DNA of 25,040 nt from JBNJDJ01 sp051744845 (GTDB taxonomy: Bacteria > Bacillota > Clostridia > Peptostreptococcales > Acidaminobacteraceae): NCBI GenBank assembly GCA_051744845.1, contig JBNJDJ010000023.1, forward strand, positions 1 to 25,040, written 5' to 3'. Each line of letters begins with the position of its first letter. Position 1 is the first letter of the stretch. The notes below the pieces were generated by a model, which was given only the letters and a program-made list of their open reading frames with translations, did no database searches and was not told where the DNA came from. This document shows, piece by piece, positions 1 through 6,732 of this stretch. A program made the translations under genes and the position numbers.

Positions 1-518
1 TCTGTTATATTTGTTTTGATTTTACTATTATATAAATGAAAACAACTTCCTTTATGAAATCTTTTACCTGTTTTAGTTTTATAGACTACCTTCTGATTTA
101 AAGGAATTTTTAAACTTTTATGAATAAATGAATTAAAAGATATTTCTTTTTCAAAATATTTTTCAAAATATATTAAATTTAAACTATATTTTAAATTTAT
201 AACACCTTTCTTTTCTTCTAAACTATAGTGAATTTTTCTATTTTTAGTTAAATCTCTTAATTTATCTTTTTTTAAATATCCATCTAATTTTTTATCAATG
301 CTTTTTTCAACTATCTTTTCTTGCAAAACATTAGTATTTGAAGAAATATCTGCTGATAAATTTGAATGATTAACTTCTACAGCAGTAGCATACATGCTTT
401 GATTTATTACTTCGTTTATATAAAAAGTATTTAAGAAAAATATCATAAATGTCATAAGTATAATAACTGCCGACATACTAATTACCGCTTCAATAGTTAT
501 AATCCCTTTTTTATTCAT
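1..518 (-). CDS. Pseudopilin-like Tad-locus protein (partial, 3' end outside window)
   Basis: The frame is open from the ATG at 518 to the window edge, so the C-terminus is missing. The protein begins MNKKGIITIEAVISMS and continues with about 20 hydrophobic residues. This is the class III/type IV prepilin pattern: short basic leader, Gly, then a hydrophobic helix with Glu at +5. A membrane-anchored pseudopilin of a Tad/Flp system is therefore likely. Near the window edge the sequence reads VVYKTKTGKRFHKGSC, the TGK-x2-H-x3-C motif I associate with small extracytoplasmic domains in Firmicutes. The ATG overlaps the stop of the upstream gene by 8 bases and has an AAGGA ribosome-binding site inside that gene, so translation is probably coupled. 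The exact family is not certain. Confidence 0.72.
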   Translation of the reverse strand, partial: MNKKGIITIEAVISMSAVIILMTFMIFFLNTFYINEVINQSMYATAVEVNHSNLSADISSNTNVLQEKIVEKSIDKKLDGYLKKDKLRDLTKNRKIHYSLEEKKGVINLKYSLNLIYFEKYFEKEISFNSFIHKSLKIPLNQKVVYKTKTGKRFHKGSCFHLYNSKIKTNIT

Positions 519-2418
519 AAATATATCCTTCATCTATTTTATATTTAATTATTTTTTCTTCTTTAGTTAATTTATTTTCTAAAATAAATTTAACTTTAAT
601 ACTATGTTGAAGTATCAAATTATTTAAATCTATTGACATATCCATATTTTTTTTATAACTAGTCTTTATAATTTCTAAACTCCTATTGGCTAAATCATTT
701 ATATTTTTAGAAATCAATATAAGTCTTAAATAATCATAATAATAAAAATGACTTTTTTCTTCTCTCTCAAAATTAGTTTCATCTTTTAATTTTTTACTTA
801 ATTTTGAAATATTTTTAAATAATGAAATGTCTACAAAAAAGTCTCTATCATCTATTTTTAAAAAAGGGGTACCACTATTTTTAATTAAAAAAATCTCATC
901 AACTACTGATTCAGCAGTTGACCATAATATACTTACTCCACCAGAAATAATATACCCAACATAAGGTACTTTAGAAAAACTTAAAATAAATTCTCGTTTT
1001 TCATTATCAATAAATAAATGAGGTAAATTCATAACTAATCTAATAGCACCAATCTTAGAAATAATTTCAACTACATTTTTATAACTTTCTCTTTTTCCTT
1101 CACATATATATTCTATTTCAAAAGGCGCTTTTAAATTTTCTTTTTTATTAGCAGATAAATTGAATTTTCTAACTTTAGGATTAATCTTTGAATTAAAATT
1201 ACCTAAAATATATTCATTAAAAATCACTTTATCTTCAAGTCTATAATTGTCTTTATCAATCTTTTTAGTATCCAAATTATAATCTTTAAAAATATATTTA
1301 GTTTTAATTTCTTTTAAAAATTTTGATTTTATTTTTTCTAAAACTTCTTTTTTTATTGAAATTTCATTTTCTTTTCTTTTTATAACTTTATTATATTCTT
1401 CTCTAAAACTAGATACTATTTCTTCTCCTTTTTTTATCTTTTTATTTATTTTTTCTTTTTTAGATTCAAGATTATCTATTTGATCTTTTATTTTATCTTT
1501 TGATTTTTTTAATCTAGAAATCTGTTTACTTATATTTAAAGTGTTTTCAGATATACTTTTTTTATATTCTAAATTATAAATCTTATTTTCTAATTTATAT
1601 TTTTCTATTCTTAATTTGTGAATGTCTCTATTATATCTTAAAATAATTTTATCTAAATCTTTAATTTCAGCAACTTCAATCTCCATTTTATCTAAGATAC
1701 TAATAACCTTTTCAATTTTTATAATATCTTTATCCATTTGGTTTTTAATATTTTCTTTTAATTCTAAAACTTTTTGATCATTTTTATATTTTAAAATGCT
1801 CTTTTTAAACTTATCATATCTGTTTTTATAATCATTTATATATCCTTTATACTGATTAATAGCATCTGAAACTTTTTTTAAATCATGAGCTAATTTATTT
1901 ATTTTACTCTTTTTAATATCCATTTGAATCTTTTTTATCTTTTTAATATATTTATTATTAGCAAAATATTTATCCATTTTTGCTTTAATATCTTTGTATT
2001 TATCTAAATCTTTTATTTGATTAATCAACTCTTTAATAACTTCTTCTCCTAAGGAAAGTTTTGTAAAAAATATAGCTTGATTTAAAAACTCCTTTTTATT
2101 TAAAATACTATTTGTTTTATAAGTTATTTTTACGTCTTTGACATTATATAAATTTAATCCGCTAGAAAAATTTTTATAATTATTTTTAATTAATTTTTTT
2201 ATATTTTTTTCTTTTTTATAAGCTAGAATATTATAATTTGAATATAAAAAATCATCATAATCAGCTAAAATATTTTTACTAGTTAATTTAGTAGATCTAA
2301 TCAAATTATTATTAGCAAATTTAATAGACAAAGAATTAAAAAGTATAAAAAATATTGAAAAAATTGCAATTATAATTATTATAAAAAATATAGTTATAGA
2401 GCCTTTATTATCTTTCAA
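511..2418 (-). CDS. Large coiled-coil TadG/DUF5702-like protein
   Basis: The protein has 635 residues. It has a pilin-like N-terminus (DNKGSITIFF followed by an Ile/Phe-rich membrane helix to about residue 28), a long Lys/Glu/Ile-rich coiled coil over roughly residues 110-365, and a C-terminal region with an aromatic YYYDYLRLILIS stretch. The C-terminal pattern resembles DUF5702 proteins of clostridial Tad loci. Unlike its neighbours it has Phe, not Glu, at the +5 position after the Gly, so it may be anchored rather than processed and assembled. The start codon is TTG with GGGGA upstream; it lies inside the last codons of the preceding TadE-like gene (11-base overlap), which fixes the start and indicates coupling. 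A structural or assembly role outside the membrane is inferred. Confidence 0.65.
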   Translation of the reverse strand: MKDNKGSITIFFIIIIIAIFSIFFILFNSLSIKFANNNLIRSTKLTSKNILADYDDFLYSNYNILAYKKEKNIKKLIKNNYKNFSSGLNLYNVKDVKITYKTNSILNKKEFLNQAIFFTKLSLGEEVIKELINQIKDLDKYKDIKAKMDKYFANNKYIKKIKKIQMDIKKSKINKLAHDLKKVSDAINQYKGYINDYKNRYDKFKKSILKYKNDQKVLELKENIKNQMDKDIIKIEKVISILDKMEIEVAEIKDLDKIILRYNRDIHKLRIEKYKLENKIYNLEYKKSISENTLNISKQISRLKKSKDKIKDQIDNLESKKEKINKKIKKGEEIVSSFREEYNKVIKRKENEISIKKEVLEKIKSKFLKEIKTKYIFKDYNLDTKKIDKDNYRLEDKVIFNEYILGNFNSKINPKVRKFNLSANKKENLKAPFEIEYICEGKRESYKNVVEIISKIGAIRLVMNLPHLFIDNEKREFILSFSKVPYVGYIISGGVSILWSTAESVVDEIFLIKNSGTPFLKIDDRDFFVDISLFKNISKLSKKLKDETNFEREEKSHFYYYDYLRLILISKNINDLANRSLEIIKTSYKKNMDMSIDLNNLILQHSIKVKFILENKLTKEEKIIKYKIDEGYIYE

Positions 2419-2722
2419 AATAATCCCCTACTTTAACTAAAAATTTTTCTAATAAAATCCCTTTTAAAAAATCCTCTTTTAATCGTGTAGTCTTTAGAGT
2501 TGTCTTATTTTTATGTAATATTTTTTTATATGTAATTTTTTCTTTTATTTCTTTATTATGTAATTGATAATTATTAGCCTTAATTTCAATTATTCCTTTT
2601 AAATAAACATTTATTAAACTAGATATTAAGAAAATTAAAATTATTAATACAATCGGTATAACAATAGCAGCTTCTAATGTTAATGATCCTGAATTGTTTA
2701 TAATTTTAATAATAAATCTCAC
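2408..2722 (-). CDS. TadE-like pseudopilin
   Basis: This is a small membrane protein of about 100 residues. It contains SGSLTLEAAIVIPIVL, the hallmark TadE/pseudopilin segment of Firmicutes: Gly before the cleavage site, Glu at +5, then a hydrophobic helix. The C-terminal half is charged and lies outside the membrane. It is the first gene of a three-gene set of pilin-like proteins, consistent with minor pseudopilins of a Tad/Flp secretion or adhesion system. The start is unusual. The frame opens with a GTG at 2722 that lies inside the AGGAGG ribosome-binding site (2722-2727), which is too close to work normally. An ATT at 2713 sits 8 bases beyond that site, so an ATT start is possible. There is no ATG in the usable range. 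Confidence 0.75.
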   Translation of the reverse strand: MRFIIKIINNSGSLTLEAAIVIPIVLIILIFLISSLINVYLKGIIEIKANNYQLHNKEIKEKITYKKILHKNKTTLKTTRLKEDFLKGILLEKFLVKVGDYFER

Positions 2723-2736
2723 CTCCTAATCACTTT

Positions 2737-2742
2737 ATTATA
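2737..2742 (-). promoter_or_regulatory. Candidate -10 box of the tad-type operon
   Basis: A TATAAT on the minus strand lies between the preceding terminator and the TadE-like gene. A start point near 2730 would leave almost no leader before the ribosome-binding site. I see no good -35 box at 16-18 bases. A promoter must exist here because the terminator at 2781-2808 separates this operon from the one before it. Confidence 0.35.
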
Positions 2743-2780
2743 AGTAATACCAAATATTCAATTTTATAAACTTTTTTGTA

Positions 2781-2808
2781 TTAAAAAAAGCCATAATCTC
2801 TTATGACT
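2781..2808 (-). terminator. Rho-independent terminator after the 62-residue membrane protein gene
   Basis: On the minus strand AGTCATAA, loop GAGA and TTATGGCT form an 8-bp stem with one G-U pair, followed directly by a run of T. The stem overlaps the stop codon of the upstream gene. It closes the hydrogenase-like cassette operon. Confidence 0.8.
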
Positions 2809-2989
2809 TAGAATCATCTTCTGGAGGATCAAATTTTGAAAAAAATATTAAAAATAATGAACTACCAATACCAAAGGTTCCTAAAAACAATCTGATGTTT
2901 AAACTAACATTCATATATTTTAATAAAACCAATATTAAAATTACCATAATTAATAATTTGATTCCAAATTTTTTAAAATTATACCTCAT
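2801..2989 (-). CDS. Small two-helix membrane protein, function unknown
   Basis: The protein has 62 residues. It has a basic N-terminus (MRYNFKKFGIK), two hydrophobic segments (about residues 9-25 and 32-49) and an acidic tail ending FDPPEDDSKS. I do not recognise a family. I chose the ATG at 2989 over an in-frame TTG at 3004. The AGGAGA ribosome-binding site lies 8 bases upstream of the ATG and within the coding sequence of the longer version. The gene overlaps the 3' end of the PHP-ATPase gene by 11 bases and ends in the operon terminator, so it is the last member of the cassette. It could anchor one of the soluble proteins to the membrane, but nothing in the sequence shows this. Confidence 0.6.
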   Translation of the reverse strand: MRYNFKKFGIKLLIMVILILVLLKYMNVSLNIRLFLGTFGIGSSLFLIFFSKFDPPEDDSKS

Positions 2990-4244
2990 CTCTAATCTCC
3001 TCAAGACCTTCTTTTATATATGATTTTAACCAAGATAATACATCAATATTTGAAATTGAAACTTCCCCTAATCTTTTTCTAATTTCTTTAGTATTAAGAG
3101 TAAATTTATTATCATTAACGCAGTGAGTATATAATAAATCTAAATCTTCATTACCATTAACTATAGTAACAATAGTATCACTCATATTACCTATCGGTAC
3201 TCTATCTATGTGATCATATTGAAACTTAGCAATTATTTCAGTTCCTACGCCAACTTGCGATTCAATATTAAATTCACCATTACAGTTTTCAGCATTTGCT
3301 TTAAACATTGGAATTCCTAAGCCGACATCCCTAGTTGTTCTAGTAGTATAAAAAGGATCAACCACTGAATTTAATGTTTCTTCATCCATACCTTTACCAT
3401 CATCTTTTATCTTTATAGTTAATAAATTATTTTCAATATCTTCTATAATAGCAATTCTCAAATTATCACTATCAGCTGTTATTGAATTTCTAGCAATATC
3501 TAATATATGTAATGATAACTCTTTCATATAACTACCTCTCTTTAATTTATTAATAAAACAATCAATTGTCTTTTTTTCTAAATCAACTGAATACATTGGT
3601 TCATTAATTGACCATAAATTATGAGCATCTGAATTTCTTAAAATATAATATCTTTTTTTATAATCTTTATCACCTAAAATTTTTATTGACGTTTCATTTT
3701 GAGAAACCTCTATATATCTAAAGTTGTATTCTTCAGGTATAAATCCTAAATTAGATACCATTGATGCATAATCTCTGTCTATATGAGCAGGAAAAGTAAC
3801 TCCATTATATTTTCTCATCAACAAAAGCAATTCTTCAATAGTAATATCAATTGAAGTAAGTAATAAGTTTTCAAAATTATCAATAACCTCATCTTCTTCA
3901 TTCATTACCAATTGATTTCCAAATTTTTCTTTTTTATTTTTTATATTTATTCTTCTTTTATCAATTATTTTTTCAAATTCTAAAGCCTTTTCAAATTCTT
4001 TAAATAAACAAACCATATGAACTTCTTCTTTAGTTTGAAGTTCCATTCCTGGTATAACTAATATATCTTTATCCTTAGCTATTTTCATTGCTGGATCTAA
4101 ATTTTTCATACTGTTGTGATCAGTAATTGCAATAATATCTAGTTCTTTTAAAATAGCCATATTAATAATATTATTTGGTGTCATATCATCATCAGCACAA
4201 GGTGATAAACAACTATGAATATGCACATCATAAAAAGTTTTCAT
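2979..4244 (-). CDS. PHP-family phosphoesterase fused to a GHKL ATPase domain
   Basis: The protein has 421 residues. Residues 1-235 are a PHP metal-dependent phosphoesterase of the TrpH/YciV type: DVHIH (H8, H10), TDHNS (D42, H43), GMELQ (E69), H76, PAHID (H154) and NSDAHN (D206, H208) supply the metal ligands. Residues 240-345 are a GHKL ATPase: N-box LHILDIARNS, G1 box DDGKGM (281-286), TTRDVGLGIPMF and GVGTEI. About 75 C-terminal residues have no recognised fold. In related hydrogenase-associated clusters the two parts are, as I recall, separate genes, and MKELSLHILDI looks like the usual start of the stand-alone ATPase. Here no stop separates them. The ATG has an in-frame TAA directly upstream, so it is the first possible start. 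Function is probably regulatory; the substrate is unknown. Confidence 0.85.
   Translation of the reverse strand: MKTFYDVHIHSCLSPCADDDMTPNNIINMAILKELDIIAITDHNSMKNLDPAMKIAKDKDILVIPGMELQTKEEVHMVCLFKEFEKALEFEKIIDKRRINIKNKKEKFGNQLVMNEEDEVIDNFENLLLTSIDITIEELLLLMRKYNGVTFPAHIDRDYASMVSNLGFIPEEYNFRYIEVSQNETSIKILGDKDYKKRYYILRNSDAHNLWSINEPMYSVDLEKKTIDCFINKLKRGSYMKELSLHILDIARNSITADSDNLRIAIIEDIENNLLTIKIKDDGKGMDEETLNSVVDPFYTTRTTRDVGLGIPMFKANAENCNGEFNIESQVGVGTEIIAKFQYDHIDRVPIGNMSDTIVTIVNGNEDLDLLYTHCVNDNKFTLNTKEIRKRLGEVSISNIDVLSWLKSYIKEGLEEIRDEV
3525..3540 (-). promoter_or_regulatory. Internal ribosome-binding site and ATG at the PHP/ATPase junction
   Basis: GAGAGG lies 7 bases before an in-frame ATG (codon 240), exactly where the ATPase domain begins. 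This is either a relic of a former gene boundary or a working internal start that makes free ATPase in addition to the fusion. Confidence 0.55.
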
Positions 4245-4280
4245 TTATTTACGCAAATCTTATTGCGTTTGACACCTCCT
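4245..4280 (-). promoter_or_regulatory. Shine-Dalgarno separated from its ATG by a hairpin
   Basis: A near-perfect ribosome-binding site (AAGGAGGTG, around 4272-4281) lies about 30 bases from the ATG at 4244, too far for normal use. Between them ACGCAA and TTGCGT (4251-4256 and 4263-4268) can form a 6-bp stem with a 6-base loop. Folding removes 18 bases and leaves roughly 10-12 bases of effective spacing. Confidence 0.5.
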
Positions 4281-4288
4281 TAAATTTA

Positions 4289-4621
4289 TTATTTTACTCC
4301 TTCTTCAATAAATATTTTATAAATATCATAAACTTCTAAATCTGTCTTTAAAATATTGATACCTTTTTCACTAGCTTTTTGAATAACATCTTCACTAGTA
4401 TCTACATTTTGAGGAAGAATAATACAAGAAAATTCAATTAAAGATGCAACTGCTAGTATATTTTTATGTGCTTGTACTGTAATCCATGCGTTACCTTCAG
4501 TACCATTAGCCATAACCCAACTTAATAAATCACAACTATAAACACCTGTAATCTCAGCTTCAGCATCAGTACTAGTTAATAATTCAAATGGGTAATCTGT
4601 AATCAATTTATTTACTTTCAT
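4289..4621 (-). CDS. DRTGG-domain-like protein (second copy)
   Basis: The protein has 110 residues and no membrane segment. The pattern CDLLSWVMANGTEGNAWITV followed by HKNILAVASLIEF and a Val/Ile-rich strand is typical of the small DRTGG-like proteins found beside hydrogenase genes in Thermotogae and Firmicutes. The DRTGG fold occurs in HPr kinase and phosphotransacetylase and probably binds a ligand or partner. The function of the stand-alone form is unknown. It is a distant paralogue of the protein at 6337-6684: both are about 110-115 residues, with a similar strand order and a shared SDL/CDL-(x)n-G-N pattern. The ATG at 4621 overlaps the end of the Fe-S protein gene by 14 bases and has AGGAGG upstream. 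Both DRTGG genes flank the Fe-S protein and ATPase, suggesting one complex or pathway. Confidence 0.75.
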   Translation of the reverse strand: MKVNKLITDYPFELLTSTDAEAEITGVYSCDLLSWVMANGTEGNAWITVQAHKNILAVASLIEFSCIILPQNVDTSEDVIQKASEKGINILKTDLEVYDIYKIFIEEGVK

Positions 4622-5873
4622 CCTTATTTTCCTCCTTATTTCTATATTTTCGAACGACGCATTCCTCTAATTTAGCTTTTCCTTTAACTATATCTTCAGC
4701 AAAAGCATGACAAGTAGGTGCACCACAAACTCCACAATTGATTTGAGGAAGTTTTTGAAAAATTTCTTCAATTTCTCCCATTTTCTTTAAAGCCTTTTGA
4801 AAATTGTCATCTAATTTCATAACATCTAATGGTTTAATTTCTTTATCCCATTCTATAGTATCTTTTGAATATTTACTTAAATCTATATTATTTGATTTAT
4901 TTTTGCATATTTGAGATAAGTTTCTAATATTATTTTTTCCAATAAATGGATTTTCAACGTTCAAAGGTCCACCTACACATCCTGTAACACAAGCATAACC
5001 TTCAAAAAAATCTATATTTTTTAACTTACCTAACTCAATTTCATCTAAAACTCTAATTACTTCATTAATACCATCTACAGCTATATAATTATCAATCCCC
5101 ATAGAAAAACTTTGTCCACCTACACGTCCCCAATTAAAACCTTTAGATGAAGTTTTTAAAATATCTTTAGTCTCTTCTATATCATCATAAAGCTTAACAA
5201 TTTTAGAATAAACTTTATCAATTGCAATACATTTATCAACATAAGATTCTTCTAATCCTATAGGTGCTTTAATACTAGTGTTTTTAGCTGGACATTGACT
5301 TATATAAAATATCCCAATATCTTCTTTTTTTAAACCTTTTTCTTTAATTAATTCTTTTTTTATTATACGTGCTGCAACTTCCATTGGTGATTCTAATCTA
5401 ATAATATTTTCTATTAATGATGGATATTTAATTTGTATTAATCTAGTTATTGCTGGACAATATGTAGAAATATATAAATTTTTTTCATTATTTTCAATCA
5501 TTTTCTTTTGATAATCACTTAAAACTTCAGCATAAAATCCAAGATCATATACATCATCAAAGCCTAAGTGTAAAAAAGTATTAAGCATTTTATTTAAGTT
5601 ATATTCACTTGAAAATTGCCCGTATAAAGAAATAGCTGGCAAAGCAACAGTATATTCATATTCATCTATATCTTTTAAAGAATCTGATACAGCTCCTTTA
5701 GCATGAAATGGACATACTTTTAAACATTCACCACAATCAATGCATAATTCATTAATAATATTAGCTTTCCCATCAATTACTCTAATTGCTTCAGTTGGAC
5801 AACCATCTAAACAATGGGTACATCCATTACAGTAATCTGGCTCTAATGTAACAGAATGATAATATTTTTTCAT
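4608..5873 (-). CDS. [FeFe]-hydrogenase-like Fe-S protein, probably a redox/H2 sensor
   Basis: The protein has 421 residues from the ATG at 5873, which has GGGGGA just upstream; a TTG at 5885 would place that site inside the coding region. It has three parts. Residues 10-60 form a two-[4Fe-4S] ferredoxin (C15, C18, C21, C25 and C44, C47, C50, C54). Residues 75-305 resemble the H-cluster domain: TYCPA (C139), SQCPAK (C194) and ACVTGCVGG (C295, C299) match the three signature loops. Residues 380-405 form a Cys-rich FeS domain (CGVCGAPTC...C). All four H-cluster ligand positions are kept. The Cys used for proton transfer in catalytic enzymes is Tyr138, and the domain is short. It resembles TM1421-type or group C/D hydrogenase-like proteins thought to be regulatory. 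Catalytic hydrogen turnover is unlikely but not excluded. Confidence 0.85.
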   Translation of the reverse strand: MKKYYHSVTLEPDYCNGCTHCLDGCPTEAIRVIDGKANIINELCIDCGECLKVCPFHAKGAVSDSLKDIDEYEYTVALPAISLYGQFSSEYNLNKMLNTFLHLGFDDVYDLGFYAEVLSDYQKKMIENNEKNLYISTYCPAITRLIQIKYPSLIENIIRLESPMEVAARIIKKELIKEKGLKKEDIGIFYISQCPAKNTSIKAPIGLEESYVDKCIAIDKVYSKIVKLYDDIEETKDILKTSSKGFNWGRVGGQSFSMGIDNYIAVDGINEVIRVLDEIELGKLKNIDFFEGYACVTGCVGGPLNVENPFIGKNNIRNLSQICKNKSNNIDLSKYSKDTIEWDKEIKPLDVMKLDDNFQKALKKMGEIEEIFQKLPQINCGVCGAPTCHAFAEDIVKGKAKLEECVVRKYRNKEENKDESK

Positions 5874-5896
5874 TTTTTCCCCCAACTATTTATTAT

Positions 5897-6340
5897 CTAC
5901 TCAATATACATAACCATATTAATCTCAGTATATTCGCCATAAACTGACTCTATCTCAAACTCATCACTATATCTTTTCATATTTGGCAGTCCCATACCAG
6001 CACCGAAACCTAATTCTCTTACTTCTTCTGTAGCAGTTGAATATCCTTTTTGCATTGCTAAATCCACATCTTCAATTCCAGGACCTTTATCTCTTACTTT
6101 TATTAAAATATTATCTTCTAAAACTTCTAATTCAATAAATCCACCGTATGAGTGGATTGCAACATTTATTTCTGCTTCATATGTAGCAATAGATACTTTT
6201 CTGATAACCTTTCCATTTATACCTAATTGCCTTAAAATATTCTTGATTTTACTAGAAGCTTCGCCTGCTTTTGAGAAATCTTCCATCTCAACATCGAATC
6301 TTAGTAAAATGTTTCCATCCTCGTTTATAAAATTATTCAT
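5897..6340 (-). CDS. RsbW/SpoIIAB-type serine kinase-like ATPase
   Basis: The protein has 147 residues and is a single GHKL ATPase domain of the anti-sigma-factor kinase class. The N-box is YEAEINVAIHS (E55, N59, H63). The G1 box is VRDKGPGIED (D84, G86, G88), the G2 loop is GFGAGMGLPN (111-120), and GEYTEI closes the site. Proteins of this type either phosphorylate a serine on a partner or bind a sigma factor. No STAS-domain antagonist or sigma factor gene is visible next to it, so the partner may be a DRTGG protein or the Fe-S protein of the same operon. This gene order matches TM1421-TM1423 of Thermotoga as I recall it. The start overlaps the preceding stop by 4 bases (ATGA), so translation is coupled. 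Confidence 0.85.
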   Translation of the reverse strand: MNNFINEDGNILLRFDVEMEDFSKAGEASSKIKNILRQLGINGKVIRKVSIATYEAEINVAIHSYGGFIELEVLEDNILIKVRDKGPGIEDVDLAMQKGYSTATEEVRELGFGAGMGLPNMKRYSDEFEIESVYGEYTEINMVMYIE

Positions 6341-6684
6341 TTAATATCCCTTAAGCCTTTTAATCCATTACTATATAAAATTCCAGATGTTTCATATAAA
6401 GTATAATCAGTAGTAATCAAAGTCATATCTAATCTATTAGCCATCTGAGTAGTTTGATAATCTACTTTTTTTCCTCTTACAAAAATTATAGCTTTAATAT
6501 CAATCATTTCAGCTGTTCTTATAACTTGGTTGTTGATTAATCCTGTAATTAAAACTCCATTACCTTCTATAAATGCTAATACATCACTCATTAAATCAGA
6601 TGCAAAGCCTAAAGATACATCAAAATTTTCATCACCAATAATTATTTCACCATCTATTAACTTAACAATATCTTTGATTTCCAT
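6337..6684 (-). CDS. DRTGG-domain-like protein (first copy)
   Basis: The protein has 115 residues from the ATG at 6684. An upstream in-frame ATG at 6699 would put the GGAGG ribosome-binding site (6691-6695) inside the gene, so the shorter form is preferred. It contains LGFASDLMSDVLAFIEGNGV, then RTAEMIDIKAIIFVRGKK, and ends with a TLYETSGILYSNGLKG segment. This is the DRTGG-like fold seen at the N-terminal side of hydrogenase-sensor cassettes. It is soluble. Its 3' end overlaps the ATPase gene by 4 bases, which ties the two products together. It probably acts as a regulatory ligand-binding or partner-binding module; the ligand is unknown. Confidence 0.75.
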   Translation of the reverse strand: MEIKDIVKLIDGEIIIGDENFDVSLGFASDLMSDVLAFIEGNGVLITGLINNQVIRTAEMIDIKAIIFVRGKKVDYQTTQMANRLDMTLITTDYTLYETSGILYSNGLKGLRDIK

Positions 6685-6719
6685 TTTTTTCCTCCACATA
6701 TGGTTATATTTTTAACAAA

Positions 6720-6728
6720 ATTATACCA
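6720..6728 (-). promoter_or_regulatory. Candidate extended -10 promoter for the Fe-S/ATPase cassette
   Basis: TGGTATAAT on the minus strand lies between thymidylate kinase and the first DRTGG gene and fits the extended -10 pattern (TGnTATAAT). No good -35 box is visible. It would let the cassette be transcribed apart from tmk, with a leader of about 30 bases. Confidence 0.45.
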
Positions 6729-6732
6729 TACA

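Noticed and set aside
2979..4244. Two separate genes (PHP and ATPase) split by sequencing error
   Set aside because: The reading frame is continuous without stop or frameshift, so I annotate one fused gene and note the internal start instead.
6530..6715. Plus-strand open frame over the DRTGG gene
   Set aside because: It lies wholly opposite a recognised gene, has no ribosome-binding site, and has Ser/Ile/Pro-rich antisense composition.
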